In this document: positions 15,637 to 24,373 of the stretch, piece after piece
How the letters are laid out: each line of letters opens with the position of its first letter
Numbering within the stretch: position 1 is the stretch's first letter
Assembly (NCBI GenBank): GCA_910578605.1
Contig: CAJTQG010000021.1
Location: 20,466-44,955, forward strand
Source of the DNA: an uncultured Lachnospiraceae bacterium
GTDB taxonomy: Bacteria > Bacillota > Clostridia > Lachnospirales > Lachnospiraceae
DNA length: 24,490 nucleotides
Reading direction: 5' to 3'
Made by a program: the position numbers and the translations under genes
Notes under the pieces: generated by a model
Told to the model about the DNA's origin: nothing
Database searches by the model: none
The model's input: only the letters and a program-made list of their open reading frames with translations

Positions 15637-15680
15637 AGCTGCTGCAAAAGTAAATATTTACCTTTGCAGCAGCTATTTTT
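15637..15680 (+). terminator. Rho-independent terminator after the hemerythrin gene
   Basis: AGCTGCTGCAAA (15637-15648) pairs with TTTGCAGCAGCT (15663-15674). The stem continues through one mismatch into GTAAAT/ATTTAC, then comes a plus-strand ATTTTTTATT. The minus strand after the hairpin is TTTCTCGCTTT, so weaker termination of the convergent kinase transcript is also possible. Confidence 0.88.
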
Positions 15681-15698
15681 TATTGCTACTTCAAATTT

Positions 15699-18600
15699 CT
15701 ACTTCAAAATAGAATCCAATGTCTTAAATAAAATGTCAATATCAATAGGTTTCGCAATATGTCCATTCATTCCGCAGTTTAAAGTTTCCTGTTTATCTTC
15801 CTCAAAAGCGTTGGCAGTCATGGCAATAATTGGTATGGATGCCAATTCCTTGTTGTCTAACTTTCTAATTGCCTTGGCAGCCTCATAGCCGTTCATCACT
15901 GGCATCTGAATATCCATAAGTACCAGCTGGTAGTAACCTGGCTTTGATTTTTTCAGCATCTCCACAGCAATCTGACCATTTTCCGCAATATCTGTTGTAA
16001 AGCCTGCATCCCCCAATATAGCGGCGGCAATCTCCTGATTCAAATCCACGTCCTCCACTAACAGAATATGTCCTGTTCGCTTTTTAGTGTTTTTTTGGAC
16101 AACTTCCTCCTTGCTTTCTTCCTCTGTGTTAATCACAGAATTCAGACAATTTCTCAGTTCTGACAAAAACAAAGGCTTACTGCAGAATGCTGTCACTCCC
16201 GCCTCCTTGGCCTCACTCTCAATATCATCCCAGTCATAAGCTGTAAGTACAATAATCGGAGCATCTTCCCCTACTTCTTTTCTAATTCTCCTTGTCACCT
16301 CGATGCCGTTCATATCCGGAAGGAGCCAATCAATAATATACACACTGTAATTATCTTCCCACATCATGGCCTGACGAGTGCGCAATACTGCTTCCTTGCC
16401 AGATAATGTCCACTCAGCCCGCATACCAAGCTGCTTTAACATATATGAAACGCTGTCACATGTATTAAAATCATCATCTACCACCAATGCCCTGCAATTT
16501 TTTAATTCTGGTATATGCTGCGGCTTCACCGCCTCTGCATTCAGCCGGAAGGTAAATGTAACCGTACACTGTGTTCCCGTACCCTGCTCACTTTGAATAT
16601 CAATGGTACCATTCATCATATCCACAATGTTTTTTGTAATCGCCATGCCCAATCCGGTTCCCTGTATTTTGCTAATCGTAGAATTTTCTTCTCTCTCAAA
16701 CGGTTCAAATATATGTGCCACAAATTGTTCACTCATACCAATACCGTTATCTTTAATACAGAATTCATATTTTGCATAGCCCTTCGCTGCACCTGACTTT
16801 TCTGTAACCCGCAGGCTGACAGTACCTCCTGCACTTGTATATTTTACAGCATTGCTCAGTAAATTTAAAAGTACCTGATTTAACCGAAGCTTATCACAGT
16901 ATATCTCCTCATTTAAGACATCCACCGCATCCAAATATAAATCCAACTGCTTTGCACGTATATCTGCCTGTAAAATATTGCGCAGCTCATGCAATACATC
17001 CGGCAGACTGCACGGCTTCTCGTCCAAATGCATTTTACCGCTCTCAATACGGCTCATATCCAGAACATCATTGATTAAGCTAAGCAGATGATTGCCTGAT
17101 GACATAATTTTTTTCAAATATTCCTCCACCTGCTCTGTATTGTCAATATGGGTAATTGCCAATGCTGTAAAACCAACTATGGCATTCATCGGTGTGCGGA
17201 TATCATGGGACATGTTGGAAAGGAATATACTCTTTGCCTTATTTGCTCTGTTGGCCTGCAAAAGTGCATCCTCCAGCAGATTTTTCTTTTCCATTTCATT
17301 GCGAATTTCCTCATCCACACTGCGGAACCCTAATACAATGCCCTGATTCTCTTCCCAAATACCTGTGCGGACAATCTTTATCTGGAAATAAGTAATTTCT
17401 CCATCCTTGAAAATACGGTAGTTCGCATAAGTCATTTTCTTTTCGGCAAGTTCATCCTTCAACCTATCTAATGATAAAAACTCTTCTAAAAGCTCCTTGT
17501 CTTCCTCATAGACAAATTCCTCAATATAACGCTGCATACTTTCTTGAAAAGATAACTCCTCACTAAAAATAGAATCGCACATATATTCATCATTGTCATC
17601 GCTATCCCGATTGCGGAGCAAATTTCCCGCCCCTGTTTTCAAATCATAAAAATATACAAGATTGTAATCTATACTCAGTGCTTGAATCATCTCCATCTGC
17701 CGACGCTCATTTTTCTTTGCTTCCAATTTTTGAGCAGTACAATCCAACAGAAAACGCTGATAAAACAAAACACCGTCCTCCTCTAAAAGCTTAACGCTGC
17801 CCATAATATGCAGAATGTCACCGCTTTTATGTTGCACCCGATACTCCACACTCACACTGTCCCCTGGTTTCTTCAGAGTTTTCATGGCTTCCTGCAGCCT
17901 TACTTTATCCTCATCCAACACTGAGGAGGCAACCATATGAAAGCCATCCTCCACTAACTCTTCCTGGGAATCATACCCTAGAATTTTCAGTGCAGCTCTG
18001 TTGATACTGAGAATATGTGCTCCATCCACTGTATGGCACATTACCCCACAGTCTAAAGTTGTAAAAATTGTCTCTAATGTCTGATTCTTTTTTACAATCT
18101 CCTGCTCATAAGCTCGCTCCTGTGTCACATCAATGGCAACTCCAACCGTTCCCATTACCTCCCCATCAATATTATATAAGGGGGATTTGTAGGTAGTAAG
18201 AATCCTCTTTCCTTCTCCGGCTTGAATAATCTCCTCAGAGACACAGGTCTTTTTATTTCTCATAACCTCATTTTCAGATTCTATACAGGCAGGGTCATCA
18301 TGCTCCACATCCCAAATATAAGCATGGCCCCGTCCTTCTACTTGCTGCTTCGTTTTGTTAACAGTTTTACAGAAGCTGTTATTTACCTTTTTATGTATAC
18401 CATTTTTATCCTTATACCAAATAAGGTTTGGAGAATTATCAATGGTAGCTTCCAAATAGTGATTGGTCTGCCAAAAATCCTTACTCATCTTACAAGCCTG
18501 CTGCCATCTGAGAAAGCGAAATTGTATTTCTTCATCTGACATAGGCATAGTCCATATATCTTGAATATCCGATAAGATATCTTTCAAAAGCGAAATTTGA

Positions 18601-18851
18601 TTCTTATCCGCAAGCACAATCAGCTCTGCATTCTTTTTCTTGCATGACGACAGCATCCACACTGTCTCTATTACATCTATATTTTGTAAATTAACTAGAA
18701 TGACATCAGCTTGAGCTGCCAATGCTTCCTCTGGCACATCACTTTCCATGAACTCATGTGTAAAATGTTCAAGCGGGGACATATTTTTTATCAGCTCAAA
18801 TACCCTGCACTGATGCCCTGTAAAATAAAAATGAACATGACAATGATACAT
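15699..18851 (-). CDS. Soluble hybrid sensor histidine kinase with PAS domains and two receivers
   Basis: A 1050-residue signalling protein with no membrane segment or signal peptide, so it senses a cytosolic cue. Order: a receiver-like N-terminal domain (about 1-120) with Asn54 where the phospho-Asp would be; PAS domain (about 130-245); second PAS (about 255-375); a third PAS-like region (about 390-515); coiled coil; HisKA with H549 (SNMSHDIRTPMNA); HATPase with N-box (N663/N667), DNGIGM (701-706) and GTGLGM (731-736); receiver 1 with D841 (IIDWLLPDMNG); receiver 2 with D980 (LMDIQMPVMNG). No Hpt or output domain is present, so the partner lies elsewhere. GGGAGG lies 9 bases before the ATG. 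It is expressed from a promoter at 18981-19008 with a leader of over 100 bases containing an inverted repeat. Convergent with the hemerythrin gene. Confidence 0.94.
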   Translation of the reverse strand: MYHCHVHFYFTGHQCRVFELIKNMSPLEHFTHEFMESDVPEEALAAQADVILVNLQNIDVIETVWMLSSCKKKNAELIVLADKNQISLLKDILSDIQDIWTMPMSDEEIQFRFLRWQQACKMSKDFWQTNHYLEATIDNSPNLIWYKDKNGIHKKVNNSFCKTVNKTKQQVEGRGHAYIWDVEHDDPACIESENEVMRNKKTCVSEEIIQAGEGKRILTTYKSPLYNIDGEVMGTVGVAIDVTQERAYEQEIVKKNQTLETIFTTLDCGVMCHTVDGAHILSINRAALKILGYDSQEELVEDGFHMVASSVLDEDKVRLQEAMKTLKKPGDSVSVEYRVQHKSGDILHIMGSVKLLEEDGVLFYQRFLLDCTAQKLEAKKNERRQMEMIQALSIDYNLVYFYDLKTGAGNLLRNRDSDDNDEYMCDSIFSEELSFQESMQRYIEEFVYEEDKELLEEFLSLDRLKDELAEKKMTYANYRIFKDGEITYFQIKIVRTGIWEENQGIVLGFRSVDEEIRNEMEKKNLLEDALLQANRANKAKSIFLSNMSHDIRTPMNAIVGFTALAITHIDNTEQVEEYLKKIMSSGNHLLSLINDVLDMSRIESGKMHLDEKPCSLPDVLHELRNILQADIRAKQLDLYLDAVDVLNEEIYCDKLRLNQVLLNLLSNAVKYTSAGGTVSLRVTEKSGAAKGYAKYEFCIKDNGIGMSEQFVAHIFEPFEREENSTISKIQGTGLGMAITKNIVDMMNGTIDIQSEQGTGTQCTVTFTFRLNAEAVKPQHIPELKNCRALVVDDDFNTCDSVSYMLKQLGMRAEWTLSGKEAVLRTRQAMMWEDNYSVYIIDWLLPDMNGIEVTRRIRKEVGEDAPIIVLTAYDWDDIESEAKEAGVTAFCSKPLFLSELRNCLNSVINTEEESKEEVVQKNTKKRTGHILLVEDVDLNQEIAAAILGDAGFTTDIAENGQIAVEMLKKSKPGYYQLVLMDIQMPVMNGYEAAKAIRKLDNKELASIPIIAMTANAFEEDKQETLNCGMNGHIAKPIDIDILFKTLDSILK

Positions 18852-18924
18852 AAGTTTTTCCTCCCTATGTGGTGTAATTTATTATCATATAATTTTCATA
18901 TTGTTTATCTTTGATAGACTTAAT

Positions 18925-18965
18925 CAATAGACTCAAATAAACGGATAATTATTTTATGTCTATTG
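18925..18965. repeat. Inverted repeat CAATAGAC...GTCTATTG in the kinase leader
   Basis: Perfect 8-bp arms at 18925-18932 and 18958-18965 separated by 25 bases, between the kinase promoter and start codon. A further ATAGACT copy at 18914-18920 gives a cluster of related half-sites. It might bind a response regulator or fold as a leader hairpin. Confidence 0.5.
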
Positions 18966-18980
18966 TACAGTCTACTGCCT

Positions 18981-19008
18981 ATAATACCATTCTAACAAGG
19001 GTTTTCAA
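18981..19008 (-). promoter_or_regulatory. Probable promoter of the hybrid kinase gene
   Basis: On the minus strand TTGAAA (19008-19003), 16 bases, TATTAT (18986-18981). It would give a leader of about 120 bases before the kinase ATG at 18851. Confidence 0.6.
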
Positions 19009-19192
19009 ATATGTCAATCAGTTGGAGAAAAACTATATCATACATGAAAAATTTTCTAACATAACTCAACTATAGTGGAAAAAAATCTATCATATAGTTA
19101 CATATTGCACGATTTTTACGATTCCATTTTATGATTCCAATCATAATAATTCATCTACGATAGTCTAGTGAAATGTTAATCTCTCCTTATTT
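19009..19192. other. A/T-rich spacer downstream of the S8 protease
   Basis: No gene seen. It holds an 18-base palindrome TTATGATT-CC-AATCATAA (19129-19146), about 50 bases after the protease stop, and loose AACTATA/TATAGTT inverted repeats between 19031 and 19100. The palindrome has no T-tract and few G/C pairs, so it is a poor terminator; it could be a protein-binding site. Confidence 0.4.
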
Positions 19193-20947
19193 TCAACTTG
19201 GTAAGCTTGCACTCACACACAACCTGCCCCAGCCGGCTTGAGGATTGGGGTACACCGTAAAGCCGGGAAGAGGCTTTGCACCTCGTATTAAATATTCTTT
19301 TACCTTCTGCCCATACAAATAAGGATCATTCCCCCTGACAATCCCCCACTCCATCAGCATGGCACAGGCTCCTGATACAAAGGGAGTGGCAAAAGAAGTT
19401 CCGCTGACTACTTGGGTAGAACGATTGGGCGCAAGTGTTGTAATATTTACCCCCGGGGCCACCAAATCCGGCTTAATTTGATTTGTAATTCTTGTGTAGC
19501 CCCTTCCCGAAAAATCAGCATAAGATTGATTATCTCCTTGGTATGCCCCCACGGTAATGGCATAGGTAGCGGTAGCTGGTATGGTAAGGGTAGTATCTGC
19601 ATTGGGAGTTAAAAATTGAGTTTGCGCATTTAAGGCGGCGGCAGACGGCAGCCACATATCATATCTGCCAAGCACAATTTTCTTCGGAAATAGATGAATT
19701 TTCCAAATACCAGCATCAATATAATCTCTTACCGGCAAAAAATCTATATAGATTTCCTGATAGGGATTATATGGACTTGGTGTCCCATAATAAATTAACA
19801 GTCGAGTATCTCCAAGCCTATACTCCCATGCTCCATCCTGTATTGGAACAACGATTCTTTGTCCCATAGGATTCTCCAGCTGAATTTCCATCTCATCTAC
19901 ATAATTTTTCCATATCTGCAGGCTCAGTGAGTTTTGAAAGCTTCCCACAGCAAGCTCCTCCATGGCATTTAACATGGTCGCCTGACCGTCTCCCTCTCTG
20001 CGAAGCAGACTTCCGCTTGTATGTCCCGCCGATGCTCCTTCATTTCCTGAACCAATACAAATTGCAATTCTGCTGCCTAACGCTATTTGGTTGATAAAAG
20101 TTTCCAAAAGAGAAGTGCCATCATGAGAACCATAATTATTTCCAAAGCTTAAGTTCAACACTAAAGGCTTACCATAGGCAATTCCTCTTTTGGCACAAAA
20201 ATCAATTGCCTGCATCAGTTCCGATGTCCTAGGAAAAGAATCTGCCGCCGGATTGCCCAGCTTAACCGCTATAATATCACTCTGCACCGCAATTCCTCTT
20301 GTCGCTGCATTGACGCCGCTTCCGCAGCATATACCTGCTACTGCACTTCCATGATAGCTTAAGTCTCTTGTTGGCACAATTCTATATTGTTCTTGAGGGG
20401 AGGACTGCTGCAGGGCTTCGTTAATCTGTTCCCTTGTAAATACAGTTCCCAGAGCATAGCCCTCCGGTGGATTGCCGGATATGGTCTGGTCCCATATTTC
20501 CAAAATTCTTGTAGTGCCGTCGTCATTGCGAAAGGCAGGATTGGTATAGTCCAACCCACTGTCGCAGATTGCCATTATCACACCGGCTCCAAATAAATTA
20601 TCAGGGTTTCTCTCCCCTACCTGCAGAGATGTGATGCAGGACTGCCTTTTCCCCTGTAGCGTAGAAAAATATAATCGTTTTGGCTTTTCTACAAATTCCA
20701 CCTCCTCTAACTGAGACAGAAGAGGGATATTGGACTCCGCTATAGTGATAATAGCGTATTGATAGGATAAGGGTACTACAGTTGCCAACTGCTGTACCCT
20801 CTCTAAGCTTCCGTTATATCTTATAATCAAATCCCATGTTTTCTCCCCAGGGGAATACCCAACCTCCAGCTCGTCAGATTCTCTCCTTTGCTCCTGTGGC
20901 ACAGAGAGTGCTAAATTTAACAAATTTTCTAATTTCTGGTCCTGCAT
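19193..20947 (-). CDS. Csp-like S8 family subtilisin-type serine protease
   Basis: A 584-residue subtilase without a signal peptide. The N-terminal propeptide-like region is about 1-105. The catalytic triad is intact: D129 (ICDSGLDYTN), H199 (SYHGSAVAG) and S518 (SGTSFATPFVSG), with oxyanion N302 (GSGNEG). A long insertion (about 335-460) between the oxyanion Asn and the catalytic Ser is typical of the Csp group, where it forms a jelly-roll domain. In Clostridium, Csp proteases activate the spore germination enzyme SleC, but Lachnospiraceae carry many Csp-like proteins of unknown role. The ATG at 20947 has only a weak ribosome site. It lies 96 bases after the HD/Hsp90-like gene in the same direction with no terminator seen between them, so co-transcription is possible. 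No germination gene is in view. Confidence 0.9.
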   Translation of the reverse strand: MQDQKLENLLNLALSVPQEQRRESDELEVGYSPGEKTWDLIIRYNGSLERVQQLATVVPLSYQYAIITIAESNIPLLSQLEEVEFVEKPKRLYFSTLQGKRQSCITSLQVGERNPDNLFGAGVIMAICDSGLDYTNPAFRNDDGTTRILEIWDQTISGNPPEGYALGTVFTREQINEALQQSSPQEQYRIVPTRDLSYHGSAVAGICCGSGVNAATRGIAVQSDIIAVKLGNPAADSFPRTSELMQAIDFCAKRGIAYGKPLVLNLSFGNNYGSHDGTSLLETFINQIALGSRIAICIGSGNEGASAGHTSGSLLRREGDGQATMLNAMEELAVGSFQNSLSLQIWKNYVDEMEIQLENPMGQRIVVPIQDGAWEYRLGDTRLLIYYGTPSPYNPYQEIYIDFLPVRDYIDAGIWKIHLFPKKIVLGRYDMWLPSAAALNAQTQFLTPNADTTLTIPATATYAITVGAYQGDNQSYADFSGRGYTRITNQIKPDLVAPGVNITTLAPNRSTQVVSGTSFATPFVSGACAMLMEWGIVRGNDPYLYGQKVKEYLIRGAKPLPGFTVYPNPQAGWGRLCVSASLPS

Positions 20948-21043
20948 ATTTTATACCATATTACTTTTCTTATTCTATCTTATATTTATTTTATACTTAT
21001 TATCCCAATATGTGCCGATACCAAGTAAAATAGAATTAAGCTT

Positions 21044-24000
21044 TTAGGAAGATTCCGCAAGCCTATCTGTCAAACTCCAAAAATCTGCCTCCCTTAACAT
21101 AGGAATGGCGCTGACATCTACACCATGATTCTCCGGCAAGGCTAACAGCTGTTCACGAACAGCGTTGCACTCTTCTATTATATCTTCAGCATTTTCACTG
21201 CAAAAACACTCTACAATTTGCTCAAATTGCCTGTGATAATATTGATTTAGTTTAGCGGCATTTTCCAGCAGCCATTCCACATATGGATGGTCCGCTGTAA
21301 TTCCTCTCCGCAAATTGCAATCTGCCGAACAGATATATTGACGGCTTTGATTACTCCCTGCTTTGCAAAACATCATTGGCGGAAACAAATCAAAGGTATC
21401 CTCCCACTTTTCTTTTTTCTTTACAAAAGATATCACTTGTCCACCCTCATAATCGATTGTCATCTGCCAACTGTCCTGAAGCTCTGCCATCAGATACTTA
21501 TCTAACATTTCATCTCTATCCTCCCCCATGAAAGAAAGCTTCCTCCTATCTTTCTTTTCCACTGAATTTTGTAATTCTTCCTTCCTCTTTGAAAAATACT
21601 CGTTTAAATTATTCTTCATCCAGTTATCTAGGTGCGATGTTCTTACAGTTCTCCAATCCTTTAAAGGCATCTTTGTGTTTTCTTTCTCTATATGATGAAC
21701 CCCCAAATAATGAAATGTTCTCATTCCATATTTGCTAAGAATACCCGCAATTGCCACATGTGTCTTTAACGGAAAGCCGGATATTTGGGAACGACTAATT
21801 TCCATTTTCGGTCTCCCCTCCCCCTCCAGCAAAATCAAAACGCTGCCTCTTTCTTCACTCTCATCATAAGAATAATGCAATGTGCCGGCCCTCACCCCCT
21901 GATATACCCCTATTGTTTCCCCACACTTAAGCCCTATTATTAAAGACTCTAACTCCGGACATTTACATTCTGTAAGTGAAAAACACATCCTTGCCTCTTG
22001 TTTATTATCCTGATAAGCCTTCCACACTTCTTCTATATCCCCATATTCCTGAAAGGGTGTCCACACCTCACCTAACTGCTCCTCTGTTGGAGGATATTCC
22101 CGCTGCTTCTCCAGCTCAGCCTCCAGCAATTTTACCTTTTCTATACCAAATTTTTCAATAATATCTTCCCAAGAACTCCAAATTGCATTGAAACCCATAC
22201 TAAAAAATATTATCTGTAAATTGCTGTCTTTATTTGACAACTCTGTCATAATTGAAAAATCACATCCGCCTACTCTCCACTTAGGTCTCTTGTCAAAATG
22301 AATCTTGTATTTTACCAGCACCCCTGAAAGCTCTGGCAACGGCTGATTTTCCTCCGTATCCAGGGGAACTACATTAACGATAATTTTAGGATACTGCCCG
22401 CAAAGCGCCGGAAAGCAAGTATCAAATTCCTTTTTCAAATTATCTGTCAGCTCATAAATCTTCTCCCCTGCTAAGTTATGAGTCTCCTCCATTAACTCCT
22501 TATATGTCTGCCCTACCCGCTTATTATTATAATAGACTGGAACCTTAGCGCCGCACAAATATTTTTGCGTTGTCTTTTTTAAATCCAATGCGCCAAGCTT
22601 TCCTGGATTTAAACGAAGCACAACAGAGGTTCCCGATTTATTTCGATAACCTTTATACTCAAGTTTTCCATCTATCCCTGTTGAAGTATAGGCATCTGGG
22701 GCGGGCAGCGGCGAATCTGCCACATGCTGCCTTACTTGATTTTTTAATGTATAATATCCTGTCAGCCCCGTTACTTGAAGGCGCAGTCCATAATTCATTG
22801 CCCCGTAATCTTCGGATATAGATTCCTCCCGACGGTTTTTGTCAGAATCAAAATAGAGAGTGGAAACTTCTGCGTAATCCCCACAGAGAAAACAGGACAA
22901 AAATCCAATTCCAAATCGGCTGATTCCTTGATAATTGTTAGCCTGTCCATGTTCCCTCAAATCCCTCTGCAGCTCCTTAGAAGTGTAATAGGAATTACCT
23001 ACCTTCAGAAAATATCGGGAAAGCATCCCTAAGGTCATACCGGTTCCCTCATCATCTACGCGAAACCATATATTCCCCTCCTTATCACTCCACTCCCATA
23101 TATCAATGCGTGATTCTTCTGGCTTAAAATTCTGATCCATCTCTCCCCGCAGGAGAGTAGCATCAATGGCATTCTGGAGCAATTCCCGCACAAATACGTC
23201 ATGATTATCATACAAATTCTCTCCGCTTAACATTTTCAAAATCTGCTCCTGATTCATCGTTAAACAAAAATCCCCGCTCATATATCCATCTGATTCGATT
23301 TCCTCTCTCAAGACTTCTCTTGGAAAGGGAAATTCCTGCTGCCAGCTTGCTTCACAACGCTTTTGCAATCTCATACTATTTCCCAGCTCGTCATCCACCC
23401 AATCCAAAAAATCCCTGACAGCATGCTCCACTCCCGGATTTGTACAGCGGGCTTTATAGGGCAGGGCATTGACGGAAGGTGAGGACGGATAGCGAAAGCC
23501 TGCAGAAGCCTGATGCTTGTCCCACTCCTTCCGGCTTTCTTCATTACATGCCACATAACTGTATAACACTCTGGGGCTTCTAGTATCATCAAAATCCAAC
23601 AAGTCTGCCAAGCGCAGTAAAATAGCACAAAATAAAGGACTGGCATCTGACGCCTGCAAATGCTCTAAATTTTCGTTGTGAAGCAATTCTTTTGGTTCCT
23701 GCCCATGTGACTGACAGACGGCTAAAATACACCTTTTGGGCACTGTATTTTTAGGAATCGCTTCAAATAATTCCCTCCACACGTCATTTTGCAGCACATC
23801 TGTTATCCGAAATGGATGCAATGTGCGAAGATACCACTGACGAATGTCCTCCGGCCACTCTTCTGGTACAAAACCCAATAACTCTGGACAATTTTCTCTC
23901 AAAAATTTTTTGCAGCAACTCTCATTCTCAAAACAGCTTTTTCTTTCATCATCTGTATAGACCATTCCTAAATCATGCATAGAGGCAGCCAAGAGCAACA

Positions 24001-24247
24001 GCTCCAATTCTCCAGTTGTCAGTTTATCCACCATATCTCCAAGCAAACCACCCATGGCATCCAGCACATTTAACACATGTGTTTCATCGTGAAGTGTATA
24101 ATTTTTAAAAGTCTGTCGCACGTCCTTCAAATATATGACAGATGCTTCATATACTTTTTTTACCCATTCACAACGGCTGCTGTCATGACAGCATTTTTTC
24201 TCGTATTCTCTCCAAAGTATTGTTTCTTCCAATTTTTCTGAACGCAT
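21044..24247 (-). CDS. HD-domain plus Hsp90-like (GHKL) ATPase protein
   Basis: A 1067-residue cytosolic protein, numbered from the ATG at 24247, which has CGGAGGG 8 bases upstream; the frame runs 8 codons further to a TTG lacking a ribosome site. Residues about 45-220 form an HD phosphohydrolase-type domain: H57 (HDETHVLNV), H91-D92 (SMHDLGM), H181 (CQSHG) and D215 (LADLLDFD). Residues about 335-550 match the Hsp90 ATPase fold in order: VRELLQNAIDA (E355, N359), VDDEGTGMT (D399, G401, G403), the lid YFLKVGNSYYTSKE, RFGIGFLS (444-451) and GTSVVLRLNPG. Later MEISRSQISG (R819) resembles the catalytic-Arg loop of the Hsp90 middle domain (LNxSREmLQ). The C-terminal 200 residues are unrecognised, with scattered Cys. 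It has its own promoter. Its role is unknown; nucleotide signalling, protein remodelling or defence are possibilities only. Downstream gene: a Csp-like protease. Confidence 0.85.
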   Translation of the reverse strand: MRSEKLEETILWREYEKKCCHDSSRCEWVKKVYEASVIYLKDVRQTFKNYTLHDETHVLNVLDAMGGLLGDMVDKLTTGELELLLLAASMHDLGMVYTDDERKSCFENESCCKKFLRENCPELLGFVPEEWPEDIRQWYLRTLHPFRITDVLQNDVWRELFEAIPKNTVPKRCILAVCQSHGQEPKELLHNENLEHLQASDASPLFCAILLRLADLLDFDDTRSPRVLYSYVACNEESRKEWDKHQASAGFRYPSSPSVNALPYKARCTNPGVEHAVRDFLDWVDDELGNSMRLQKRCEASWQQEFPFPREVLREEIESDGYMSGDFCLTMNQEQILKMLSGENLYDNHDVFVRELLQNAIDATLLRGEMDQNFKPEESRIDIWEWSDKEGNIWFRVDDEGTGMTLGMLSRYFLKVGNSYYTSKELQRDLREHGQANNYQGISRFGIGFLSCFLCGDYAEVSTLYFDSDKNRREESISEDYGAMNYGLRLQVTGLTGYYTLKNQVRQHVADSPLPAPDAYTSTGIDGKLEYKGYRNKSGTSVVLRLNPGKLGALDLKKTTQKYLCGAKVPVYYNNKRVGQTYKELMEETHNLAGEKIYELTDNLKKEFDTCFPALCGQYPKIIVNVVPLDTEENQPLPELSGVLVKYKIHFDKRPKWRVGGCDFSIMTELSNKDSNLQIIFFSMGFNAIWSSWEDIIEKFGIEKVKLLEAELEKQREYPPTEEQLGEVWTPFQEYGDIEEVWKAYQDNKQEARMCFSLTECKCPELESLIIGLKCGETIGVYQGVRAGTLHYSYDESEERGSVLILLEGEGRPKMEISRSQISGFPLKTHVAIAGILSKYGMRTFHYLGVHHIEKENTKMPLKDWRTVRTSHLDNWMKNNLNEYFSKRKEELQNSVEKKDRRKLSFMGEDRDEMLDKYLMAELQDSWQMTIDYEGGQVISFVKKKEKWEDTFDLFPPMMFCKAGSNQSRQYICSADCNLRRGITADHPYVEWLLENAAKLNQYYHRQFEQIVECFCSENAEDIIEECNAVREQLLALPENHGVDVSAIPMLREADFWSLTDRLAESS

Positions 24248-24344
24248 TTCCCCAACCCTCCGTATATCCAATGTACTTTTTGACTCATTATATATTTTAT
24301 TTTGATTTTTTATTTATCCAATGGAATGCAAAGTAATTATTTTT

Positions 24345-24373
24345 ATTATACCATATTTCCACATATGGGTAAA
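24345..24373 (-). promoter_or_regulatory. SigmaA-type extended -10 promoter of the HD/Hsp90-like gene
   Basis: On the minus strand TTTACC (24373-24368), 17 bases ending in TGG, then a perfect TATAAT (24350-24345). It gives a leader of about 90 bases and suggests expression in growing cells rather than a spore-specific sigma factor. Confidence 0.75.

Noticed and set aside
19129..19146. Terminator for the S8 protease gene
   Set aside because: The palindrome is A/T-rich with a 2-base centre and no following T-tract on the minus strand; too weak to call.
21044..24247. Histidine kinase
   Set aside because: The ATP site follows Hsp90 order (ELLQNAIDA, DEGTGM, FGIGF), and there is no HisKA phospho-His motif.
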